NCBI RefSeq assembly: GCF_002087295.1
Contig: NZ_MWVI01000061.1
Coordinates: forward strand, 78,114-142,113
Length of the DNA: 64,000 nt
Direction: 5' to 3'
Source: Vreelandella lionensis
GTDB lineage: Bacteria; Pseudomonadota; Gammaproteobacteria; Pseudomonadales; Halomonadaceae
Both the position numbers and the translations under genes were made by a program. Shown piece by piece: positions 19,581 through 27,433 of the stretch. The notes under the pieces are model-generated. The model made no database searches and was not told where the DNA came from. It worked only from the letters and a program-made list of their open reading frames with translations. How positions within the stretch are numbered: the stretch's first letter is position 1; each line of letters opens with the position of its first letter.

Positions 19581-20671
19581 GTATTCGCTTACAGAATATT
19601 GCCAAGCACTTTGCCAACACCCAGGCGCTTGAACCGATTAGCCTGGATATTCACGAAGGTGAATTAGTAGGTCTGCTAGGTCCTTCTGGTTCGGGCAAAA
19701 CCGCCCTGCTGCGTATCATTGCTGTCTTAGAGAACGCCGATAGCTCGCCGCAGCCGGGTAAAATTCTTTTTGGCGACCGCGACGTGACCAATGTGCATGT
19801 ACGCGACCGCCGCATCGGCTTTGTTTTTCAGCACTACGCCCTGTTTCGTCATATGAGCGTTTATGACAACGTGGCGTTTGGCCTTACGGTGATGCCGAAA
19901 AAGCGCCGTCCCTCCAACGGTGAAATTCGGGCGCGAGTCTTCAGGCTCCTTGAGATGGTGCAGCTACAGCACTTAGCCAACCGCTTGCCTGCCCAGCTCT
20001 CGGGTGGGCAACAGCAGCGCGTATCGCTGGCGCGCGCGCTTGCTGTAGAGCCTGCCGCCCTGCTGCTGGACGAGCCGTTTGGCGCCCTGGATGCCAAGGT
20101 TCGCCAAGACCTTCGCCGCTGGCTGCGCCGCCTGCACGACGAACTGAACTTTACCAGTGTGTTCGTCACCCACGACCAGGAAGAAGCGCTGGAGCTTTCT
20201 GACCGTGTGGTGGTGATGAGTAACGGCCGTATCGAGCAAATCGACACGCCAGACACCCTCTACCGCGCGCCGAAGAACCGCTTTGTATTTGAGTTTTTGG
20301 GTGATGTGAACCACCTAGAGGGCCGCGTGCGCAATGGCATGCTGACCTGCGGCGATGCGCATCTCAACGTGGACTTACCCGATGGCGATGAAGAGCTGCT
20401 GCTGCGCCCCCATGAGGTGCGGTTGGCGGAAGAACCCAGCGCTGAAAGCCACCTGCCGGTGACGATTACCGCTATCTCCCCGGTCGGTGCCGAAGTACGC
20501 GTGGAACTCGAGGCCGACTGGCTGGCAAAACCGTGGCTAGCCACCGTTCGCCACGCCGATTTTGAGCGCCTGCACATGCGCCGGGGGCAGCGCTTGTTTG
20601 CTCACCCGCGCCAGTGGCATCGCTTTAAAGAAGACGCTAAAACACCTGAGCAGCAGGCACGAGTGGCTTAA
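19577..20671 (+). CDS. cysA: sulfate/thiosulfate ABC transporter ATP-binding protein
   Basis: ATPase of the sulfate importer, 364 residues. Walker A is GPSGSGKT (residues ~36-43), Q-loop FVFQHYALF, ABC signature LSGGQQQRVSLARAL, Walker B LLLDEPFGALDAK, and the H-loop His in VTHDQEEA. The C-terminal ~120 residues form a TOBE-like regulatory domain. The start at 19577 uses GGGAGG at 19564 and overlaps the cysW stop by ATGA. Walker A ends in Thr where most CysA have Ser, which is tolerated in this fold. Last gene of the operon. Confidence 0.94.
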   Translation: MSIRLQNIAKHFANTQALEPISLDIHEGELVGLLGPSGSGKTALLRIIAVLENADSSPQPGKILFGDRDVTNVHVRDRRIGFVFQHYALFRHMSVYDNVAFGLTVMPKKRRPSNGEIRARVFRLLEMVQLQHLANRLPAQLSGGQQQRVSLARALAVEPAALLLDEPFGALDAKVRQDLRRWLRRLHDELNFTSVFVTHDQEEALELSDRVVVMSNGRIEQIDTPDTLYRAPKNRFVFEFLGDVNHLEGRVRNGMLTCGDAHLNVDLPDGDEELLLRPHEVRLAEEPSAESHLPVTITAISPVGAEVRVELEADWLAKPWLATVRHADFERLHMRRGQRLFAHPRQWHRFKEDAKTPEQQARVA

Positions 20672-20810
20672 GGATTGCTAGCGCGGCAGGCTAGCACAAC
20701 GCTATACTGCCGCGATTATTGCCATGCCTTGTTTCTTAACGCTTTGCTTTTTAATACCTTGTTGCGACAGGTATGTTTATCGTTTAACCACAATGATTGC
20801 GGAGAGTTTT

Positions 20811-21404
20811 ATGCGTCGGCGTCACTTTTTACGCGCGTCTGGTGCGTTGTTAACCACCCTATTGCTGGCAGGCTGTGCAAGTCCTCAATACCTACAGCTA
20901 AACCCCACCCGTAGCGCTAACGTGCCGCAAACCGGCTCGGGTCAGCAAGTGACCGTGGTGGCCGTCGATGCGCGGCCAGGCGAAGTGATTGGCACGCGCA
21001 CGGGCGGCAACATGTCGACGGCGCAGATTACCGTAAGCAGCCATGAATTGATTCCGCGCCTACAGGCCGAAGCGGAGCGTGCCGCACGCGATATGGGGTT
21101 TACCCCCACCCGTGAAGCCGCCCAAGGCCGCCCCAGCCTGACTCTGGAACTTGCCAGCTTGCACTATGGCCGCGGCGACAGCGGGCAGCCGCTAATTGAT
21201 GAAGCGCGTATTGAAGGGGTTTTCCGGGCCATCGCGCAGAACCAGGGCACGACGTATACCGGGACATATACGTCACGTCGCACCCAAGGTTATGCGCTTA
21301 AACCGGGTGAAGATGCCAATACACGGATGTTGAACGACTTGCTTAGCGATGGCCTAAACCGGGCGTTCAGCGACCCAGAGCTGGGTCGGCTTCTCGCCCG
21401 TTAA
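20811..21404 (+). CDS. YajG-family lipoprotein
   Basis: A 197-residue lipoprotein. The signal peptide MRRRHFLRASGALL...LLLAGC has a lipobox at Cys-21. The next residue is Ala, so outer-membrane sorting by Lol is expected. The body (PGEVIGTRTGG, then two halves of alternating strands and helices) fits the YajG family, whose role is not well defined. The start at 20811 has GGAGAG just upstream, and the N-terminal Arg cluster makes sense only from this Met. It is a single gene between cysA and tpm. Between cysA and this gene two stems that cannot form together occur at 20677-20713. Confidence 0.78.
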   Translation: MRRRHFLRASGALLTTLLLAGCASPQYLQLNPTRSANVPQTGSGQQVTVVAVDARPGEVIGTRTGGNMSTAQITVSSHELIPRLQAEAERAARDMGFTPTREAAQGRPSLTLELASLHYGRGDSGQPLIDEARIEGVFRAIAQNQGTTYTGTYTSRRTQGYALKPGEDANTRMLNDLLSDGLNRAFSDPELGRLLAR

Positions 21405-21413
21405 GGGGGATAA

Positions 21414-22046
21414 TTAAACCCGTGGCCCGCGCCGCTCAAGCGCCCAGATGCTTTCGCTTCGGCCACGGGCATCGGCGGGTAGGTGCGCTAATCGCTCGAT
21501 ACGGAAATTGGGCGCCATCAGGCGCTCAATTTCCTCATCCGGCACGCTAAATGGCGGCCCGGCATCGCCATCGGCGTGGGTTAACCCCACCAGCAGCCCT
21601 TTCGCTCCCGGTGGCACCAACTGAGCCAAGTGGAAAGCGTAGCGTTCGCGGGTAGCCGGTGGCAGCGCAATCAGCGATGCACGATCGTAAAAAGCCTCCA
21701 CTTCCGCCGCCTGCTGAATATGCAGGTGAAAGAAGTCACCGCACCATAGCTCTACACTGCCTTGGCGGGACACATCAAAGCCTGCCTGAGTATAACGAGA
21801 GATACCGCCACTACGCTGGGCCAAAAATTGCTCGATAGCCTCCGGGGCAAGTTCTATGCCCAACACCGGGTGCCCTTGGTCCGCGAGCCAGCGCATATCT
21901 AAGCTCTTTCCACATAGCGGCACCAACACCTTGGCTCCAGAGGGCACGCCTAGCGTTGGCCAATACTTCAACAGTGCCGGGTGGGTCTCCTCCAGGTGAA
22001 AGCCTATCCGGCCCTCTTGCCAACGCTGCCGCCAGGAATTCTCCAT
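21414..22046 (-). CDS. tpm: thiopurine S-methyltransferase
   Basis: SAM-dependent methyltransferase of ~210 residues, bacterial TPMT family. In bacteria it methylates selenium, tellurium and thiopurine compounds, which links it to metalloid resistance. Motifs: WRQRWQEGRIGFH near the start, KVLVPLCGKSLDMRWLADQGHPVLGIEL (SAM site, residues ~42-69), FYDRASLIALPPATRERYA and LLVGLTHADGDAGPPFSVP. The ATG at 22046 has AGAGGG at better spacing than the in-frame ATG at 22052. Confidence 0.92.
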   Translation of the reverse strand: MENSWRQRWQEGRIGFHLEETHPALLKYWPTLGVPSGAKVLVPLCGKSLDMRWLADQGHPVLGIELAPEAIEQFLAQRSGGISRYTQAGFDVSRQGSVELWCGDFFHLHIQQAAEVEAFYDRASLIALPPATRERYAFHLAQLVPPGAKGLLVGLTHADGDAGPPFSVPDEEIERLMAPNFRIERLAHLPADARGRSESIWALERRGPRV

Positions 22047-22057
22047 GGACATGCCCT

Positions 22058-22103
22058 CTTACTATCCTAAAAACCTAACTCTTACTATCCTAAAAACCTA
22101 ACT
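22058..22103. repeat. 23-bp tandem duplication between tpm and the SH3 gene
   Basis: Two identical, directly adjacent 23-base units (CTTACTATCCTAAAAACCTA plus ACT) fill the gap between the SH3-protein stop codon and the tpm start. This duplicates part of the upstream region of tpm. Confidence 0.9.
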
Positions 22104-22105
22104 GT

Positions 22106-22741
22106 TTAGAACCAGCGGTCACGCTTTTTACGACGGCGCGGCAAGTGCGGCACAATCAGCCCCACCAGCAGGCCAGCGCCCGCCACACCGCCACCGTACA
22201 TAAAGTAGCGCATCAGCAAGTCTTCCTCTTGAGTGTCCAGACGTGCCTGCAGCGCTCGCACCTGCTGGCGAGACTGCTCTGCCTCGTTATCCAGCTCAAG
22301 GTTCCTCGCTTCCAGGTCTGCGATGCGCTGCTCGCGAACATCAAGCGTGGCGGTCATGGAAGAGACCCGCTGCTCCCACGTGCCATTGATACCGTCAAGC
22401 TCTTGGGTCAGCTCTTCCACCTGGGCCTGCAGCTCGGGCAATTGCTGACGAGCACTAGGCGTTTGCTGAAGCTCATTGCTCAAAACCCACACCGTATCGC
22501 CGCTATTGCTGCGCACCCGGGTGTAATCACCGCTGGTTTCCAGCACTTCCACCTGCTCGCCTGCATTGAGCGTTCCCACAATGCGATAACCATCTGTCGG
22601 CCCACTGCGCACGTAGGTACTTAGCTCATCGCTGACCCAGGCTTGGTTATCGGATTGAGCGAATGCCGCTTGGCTGCTCATGCTTAGCAGCATGCCAACT
22701 GCGGCGGCATAACAATTACTGCGAAATTTATCTACTTGCAT
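22106..22741 (-). CDS. SH3 domain protein of the TIGR04211/YgiM family
   Basis: A 211-residue envelope protein. A signal peptide ends near QAAFAQ (residue ~29). A bacterial SH3 domain follows (ELSTYVRSGPTDGYRIVGTL...VWVLSNEL, residues ~38-90), then a long coiled coil (~100-175), one transmembrane helix (YGGGVAGAGLLVGLIVPHL) and a basic tail PRRRKKRDRW. This order is that of the YgiM-like family, proposed to act at the cell wall; the function is not established. Transcribed in the same direction as DUF1820 and tpm, but a terminator separates it from DUF1820. Confidence 0.85.
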   Translation of the reverse strand: MQVDKFRSNCYAAAVGMLLSMSSQAAFAQSDNQAWVSDELSTYVRSGPTDGYRIVGTLNAGEQVEVLETSGDYTRVRSNSGDTVWVLSNELQQTPSARQQLPELQAQVEELTQELDGINGTWEQRVSSMTATLDVREQRIADLEARNLELDNEAEQSRQQVRALQARLDTQEEDLLMRYFMYGGGVAGAGLLVGLIVPHLPRRRKKRDRWF

Positions 22742-22760
22742 GACGTCATGTCCTGATCAT

Positions 22761-22794
22761 AAAAACGCGCGTGGCCGACGAAGCCACCGCGCGT
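22761..22794 (-). terminator. terminator downstream of the DUF1820 gene
   Basis: On the minus strand a GC-rich stem ACGCGCGGTGGC/GCCACGCGCGT with one bulge and a short loop is followed by TTTTTA. Confidence 0.7.
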
Positions 22795-22826
22795 ATCGCT
22801 CAAAGCGTTGCGCGTGTCTAAAGCGC

Positions 22827-23156
22827 TTACCCTTCCCCGCGGGGCGGTAACGGGAAGGGACGAGGAAACTCTGCGACGCGAGCATCACTTTTCACGGCCT
22901 TCAGGGGGCCTTCACGCTCTACCTCATCAATCCGCACAATGGCGTTAAGAGGCAGGTAACTACGCTTCACACCCTCAAAGGTTCGCTGCAGTTTTTCCGC
23001 TCCTGGATCCACCACCACTCGCGACGCATCGTCAAAGACAAACTCCTCGACTTCAATAAAGCCCCAGAGTTCGCTCTGAAAGATCTCTCTGACGTATAAA
23101 TCCCAAATTTCACCCTGCTGGTGAACCACCACACGGTAGATCGGCTTGGCCGCCAT
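22827..23156 (-). CDS. DUF1820 family protein
   Basis: Small soluble protein of 109 residues, DUF1820 family. The N-terminal text PIYRVVVHQQGEIWDLYVREIFQ and GFIEVEEFVF, the middle EKLQRTFEGVKRSYLP and the IVRIDEVE segment are characteristic. It resembles a small beta-barrel with a Pro-rich tail (FPRPFPLPPRGEG). The function is unknown. Its own terminator lies immediately downstream. It is divergent from the ATP-grasp gene, with ~200 bases between them. Confidence 0.82.
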   Translation of the reverse strand: MAAKPIYRVVVHQQGEIWDLYVREIFQSELWGFIEVEEFVFDDASRVVVDPGAEKLQRTFEGVKRSYLPLNAIVRIDEVEREGPLKAVKSDARVAEFPRPFPLPPRGEG

Positions 23157-23365
23157 CTTGGCCTATTCCTCTTGCCACTTGAACGTAATGTTAAGCAGCA
23201 AGCCTACCATACTCGCGGGTTGCCCTTTAGCAGACATCACCAAAGGGAGCTAATTCCCTGCCATTTTCGCTTCAGAGTGTGCTAATTAGCCGATGATGGC
23301 CCTGGTCGTGTATGGTGAAGTGAGTGGTTGGCAAGAAAATTCATCTACCCATAGGAGTCACCATC

Positions 23366-24588
23366 ATGCAAAAGGATCCCAATAAGGGCTATATCGCCCT
23401 CTTAGGCTGGAGCCTCAATGCGATCGAAGCTGCGGAGAATTTTGACCGCCGCTACATCGTGTTGCACCCGACTGGGCGGAAGAGTACTGCCAAAAACACG
23501 ACATCCCGTATGTACCCTGGAATTTCGAGCGCCTGAATGACCGCTCCATGGAAATCGCCGAAACGCTGAAAGAGAAAGGCGTCGACGTTGCCATCCCCTT
23601 ATTCGAGGAAACCGTTGAGTGGGCAGGTGCCATTAACTCGGTGCTGCTGGATAACCCACGCCTTTACGGCCAGTCACTGCTGCTGCGTGACAAAGCGCTA
23701 ATGAAGCGCCGCGCCCAGCTTGGCGGCATTCGCGTGGGTATTTTTGAAGAAGCCCACGATAAAGAGGACGTGATTCTCTTCCTCAAGCGTGTCAACCAGA
23801 CGCTGCTGAAACTCGATGGCGACCCCAACGACCCCATCCACCTAAAAGCGTTTGATAAAGCGGGCTGCCTGGGCCACCGGGTCATTCGTACCCCCGATGA
23901 AGTCGATACCATCCCGGATGAAGAGTTTCCGGTACTGATGGAGTCGCACCTGGATGGCTGGGAATTTGCGGTAGAAGCGTGGATTCACGATGGCAAAATC
24001 GCCTTCCTGAACATTTCAGAGTACGTCACGCTGGGCTACTCGGTGTTTGTGCCTGCCTCGCCAGAGCTGGAAAAGTACCGCGAGCAGATCACCGCACAGA
24101 TCGAAAAACTGATCAAAGCGTTTGATATTGAGTTTGGCCTGATCCACCCCGAATACTTCGTGACCAGCGACGGTGAGTTGTACTTTGGCGAAGTGGCCTA
24201 TCGTCCGCCGGGCTTCAAAGTGTTTGAGCTACTGGAGCGGGTCTACGGCTTCAATGCTTATCAAGCCTCCATGCTCGTCTTCGATCCGAAAAGCACCAAA
24301 GAAGAGGTGGCCGCGTTCTTCCCGAAAGAGATCGTCGATGCCGACGGCTTCGCGGGCTGCTTTGGCGTTTATCCGCGCCGCCGGGTAGTGAGCCGCTTAG
24401 AGATTCCAGAAGAGACAGAAGATCACCCTTACTTCGAGTCTCACGAACTGACCTCGCCGGTAGAAGAGACCGTCACGAAACGCACCGCCTTTGGCACTCA
24501 CTGGGGGTTGATCTACTTTAAAGGCGAGGATGCGCATACAATTCGCGATCTGCTAAAACGCCAAGAAGATCTCGACTTCTATGTATAA
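23366..24588 (+). pseudogene. ATP-grasp ligase of unknown substrate, one frameshift
   Basis: About 407 codons. The N-terminal pre-ATP-grasp domain begins YIALLGWSLNAIEAAENF and ends near IPLFEETVEWAG. The ATP-grasp fold follows: RDKALMKRRAQLGGIRV, then FPVLMESHLDGWEFAVEAWI, then FGLIHPEYFVTSDGELYF and GEVAYRPPG, whose Glu and Arg match the Mg-ATP ligands of the family. A C-terminal ~90-residue extension has YPRRRVVSRLEIPEE. Such enzymes join a carboxylate to an amine via acyl phosphate. One base is missing near 23462 (YIV/VAPDWAEEYC). The start at 23366 follows AGGAG. Thirty bases downstream begins a large partner gene with a papain-like pattern, so the two are probably one operon. Confidence 0.82.
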
Positions 24589-24618
24589 TCCTTGCGAAGG
24601 CTGGGATAAGGAGTCACC

Positions 24619-26643
24619 GTGACGACCAAGCAAGAGGCCTCTTCCACTGAAGATGGCAAGCTCAATGGATTGCTGAGCAAATTTGATGATGCGGTGCGCC
24701 TGCTTTCGCAGGCGCCTGCCTTTTCTAAACCCGCAAAGCTGCCACGCGTACTTGATACTGCCCGTCGCGTACTCATGCAAGCGGGCGGCTGCGCCGCTCT
24801 TGAGCAGCGCGCGGCGGAGTTTGAATCCGCTGGCATTTTTGCCGGGTCGGATTGGGAAACCCCACAGTACCTAATCCCCACAGTGACGACCTACTCGCTT
24901 AAAAGCGCCGATGCCAATGTGGTGGTGATTGAAGCGCTGAGCGAACTGCGGCTGTTGGCCGTGGCAAAAGACAATTACGCCCACACCTTAATTTCTCAAG
25001 AGCATGCCCACCACTACCTGACCCAGGTAATGGCGATCAACCTATGGCTGATTTTCAATGCGCCCAGCGAAGCCGAGCGGGAAACCCAAGGGCGCTTGGC
25101 GAATATCTCCCGCCAACTGTTTCAGCACTTAGCCGAGCGCATCGGCTATGAGCACGTTATCGACCAGCTGATTGATGAGATCTGGCGCATTCTCAAGCAG
25201 CGCCCCATCCAGGTCGATGCGATTAAACAAATGATCACCCAGATCGCGCTGTGCCAGGCCAACCCGGAGATTGACCTGGGAGCCAGCGGACAAGGAGCTG
25301 ACAGGTTAGTTAGCTCGCTGTATGGCCCCACCCAGGCCTGCCGCGAAGATCCAGGACTTGAGGTGTATCGCGCTCGCCTTGAGCGCATGGATAACGCTAC
25401 GCTCCAGGCGGAATCCACCGGCTTTGCCCGTGCCATGCACGACACCGGCTTAGTATCCCCCTACCATGCCGTGCTTTTACGCTACCTGCTGGAAGAGGGC
25501 GACCATCTGCTCTCAGAGGCGCTGGGGCTCTCCTCTACTGGCCGCGACTGCCTGCTGTGCTACCGCGAGTTGGTGCATGCGCTGATTCGCAGCGGCGTCT
25601 ACCCGGCGACGGCACAAGCGGTGTATGGGCTGGCCTTATTGTTAGAACGCGGCATTCTTTATCAGCCACCTGTGGCACCGGCCATGTGGCGTCAGCTCAA
25701 CCTTCAGCTCTCTGAGTGGGCAGAAGGACGCCTGACGCTTGCCTATGGCGAGGTTGCCTCACCCCGCGCCCGACTCATCGAAGGAGTGCTGTGCATGCTG
25801 GGCCTGCCGCTGGGCGTGGGCCAGGGCAACAACCCCACCTGCCAATCGGCGCGTGCTCTCTCCATGTGGGCCTATAACGATCCGGACTACCTGTTACAGA
25901 TGGTGACCTGGGCCGCTCGGGATGATGAGATTATTATGCACTTCGAGGGGCAGCCGATCTCCTCTAGCGAGAGCGTATCTGGCGTGGCCGCCCAGTTGCC
26001 GATGGATCTTGATCCGGTATCACTAATCGTGGTGCCTCACCTGGACCGTATTTACGCGGAGATGGGCAGGCGCTGCATTGGCCGGGAAGGCGATCCCCAC
26101 CGCTGGGTGAATCCCGAATTTCACGGCTGGTGGTCTGGCCGCGGGTTCAGTATTAACGTCGATGTCGCCACCGGTAAGCTCTGTGAAGTGGATACATTCA
26201 TTCGTCACTTCTACGCCAGCTACCACCCCTACTACAACGGCAACCAGCCGCTGATTCATCCGCAGCCTGCCGGTATCGCAGTCACCGATAGCGCTGCGCG
26301 GTTTATCGGCTGGCATGCCATTACGATTTTGCGGGCCTCCCTCGACCCCAACGACGTGATGCGGGTCTACTTCTACAACCCCAATAACGACAGCGGTCAG
26401 GATTGGGGCGACGGCGTTAAGGTCAGCACGTCCGGCAACGGCGAGCGCTTTGGCGAAGCCTCTCTGCCATTTGAGCAGTTCACTTCGCGTCTCTATATCT
26501 ACCACTACGACCCGTTGGAAAGAGGCGAGCTAGCCACAGTGACCGATGAAGAGCTAGCGCGCGTAAAAGGGTTTCTGCACCGCAGCTGGGGGGCGACCCG
26601 CATTCCACCGACCGACCTGCAGGCCGACCAAGGGCCCCGTTAA
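24619..26643 (+). CDS. unknown 674-aa protein with papain-like Gln-Cys/His/Asn pattern, ATP-grasp partner
   Basis: I do not recognise a named family. The GTG start follows AAGGAG and lies 30 bases after the ATP-grasp gene. Residues 1-390 look helical, with no signal peptide or membrane segment. The C-terminal part looks like a papain-fold active site: GQGNNPTCQSARALSMW with Gln-402 exactly six residues before Cys-408 (as papain Gln-19/Cys-25), then GWHAITI with His-566, then YFYNPNNDSGQDWGDG with Asn-587/589/590 and a Trp-Gly pair as in papain's NSWGxGWG. A Cys hydrolase or acyltransferase working on the ATP-grasp product is inferred. The frame is intact and base use is like its neighbours. 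Confidence 0.6.
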   Translation: MTTKQEASSTEDGKLNGLLSKFDDAVRLLSQAPAFSKPAKLPRVLDTARRVLMQAGGCAALEQRAAEFESAGIFAGSDWETPQYLIPTVTTYSLKSADANVVVIEALSELRLLAVAKDNYAHTLISQEHAHHYLTQVMAINLWLIFNAPSEAERETQGRLANISRQLFQHLAERIGYEHVIDQLIDEIWRILKQRPIQVDAIKQMITQIALCQANPEIDLGASGQGADRLVSSLYGPTQACREDPGLEVYRARLERMDNATLQAESTGFARAMHDTGLVSPYHAVLLRYLLEEGDHLLSEALGLSSTGRDCLLCYRELVHALIRSGVYPATAQAVYGLALLLERGILYQPPVAPAMWRQLNLQLSEWAEGRLTLAYGEVASPRARLIEGVLCMLGLPLGVGQGNNPTCQSARALSMWAYNDPDYLLQMVTWAARDDEIIMHFEGQPISSSESVSGVAAQLPMDLDPVSLIVVPHLDRIYAEMGRRCIGREGDPHRWVNPEFHGWWSGRGFSINVDVATGKLCEVDTFIRHFYASYHPYYNGNQPLIHPQPAGIAVTDSAARFIGWHAITILRASLDPNDVMRVYFYNPNNDSGQDWGDGVKVSTSGNGERFGEASLPFEQFTSRLYIYHYDPLERGELATVTDEELARVKGFLHRSWGATRIPPTDLQADQGPR

Positions 26644-26678
26644 CACGGGGCCTTCCAAACACTACAGACACGACCAAG

Positions 26679-27430
26679 ATGATACGACTCGATCAACTGC
26701 TGGTCAGCCAAGGGCTGGCCAGTTCTCGTACCCGTGCCCAGCGGCTGATCAAAAACGGGCGCGTTTTTTTAAGCGACGGCACCTTGCTGAGCAAACCCTC
26801 TGAAAAATGGCCGACCGATGCCCCGCTCCGCGTGGAAGAGGACCCAGAAGAGCGCTACGCCTCACGCGCAGGGCTAAAGCTAGAAGGCGTTCTACAGGCG
26901 TTAGCCATGCGCTTAGAGGATAAAGGCGTGCTGGATATTGGCCAGCCACGGGCGGGTTTACCGACTGCGCCCTGCATTTTGGCGCACGCCACGTAATAGG
27001 CGTGGAAGTCGGCCACGACCAGCTGGCAAGCCACTTACGCAGCGACCCACGAGTAACCTGCCTGGAAGGACTCAATGCCCGTCATATGAGCACCTCAGAG
27101 GCACTTTTGAGCACGCTTGCCGAACGGCCGATTGATCTTGCGGTGATGGATGTATCGTTTATATCCCAGACGCTGATTCTGCCTGAGATTGCCGCCCTAC
27201 TGCCGCCTAGCGGGCAGCTGCTTTCGCTGGTAAAACCACAGTTTGAGCTAGACCCCGGTGCGCTGGATAAACGCGGCGTCGTGCGCGACCCTCGTCGCTA
27301 CGCGGAGGTGGAGCAAAAAATACGCACCGCCTGCGAGCAGTGCGGGCTCGCCATCAGCCACTGGCAAGAGAGCCCAATTACCGGCAGCGACGGCAATCGG
27401 GAGTTTCTTCTTCTCGCCAGCAAGCCCTAG
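26679..27430 (+). pseudogene. tlyA: TlyA family rRNA 2'-O-methyltransferase, one frameshift
   Basis: About 250 codons. An N-terminal S4 RNA-binding domain (RLDQLLVSQGLASSRTRAQ, LIKNGRVFLSDG) is followed by an FtsJ-like SAM methyltransferase domain. The linker ERYASRAGLKLEGVL and the SAM motif LDIGQPTGGFTDCAL appear after repair of one missing base near 26947; downstream are VMDVSFISQTLILPEI and LVKPQFELDPG. TlyA 2'-O-methylates 16S and 23S rRNA cytidines in species where it was studied. It follows the 674-aa gene by 35 bases and converges with mscK. Confidence 0.87.
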
Positions 27431-27433
27431 CGG

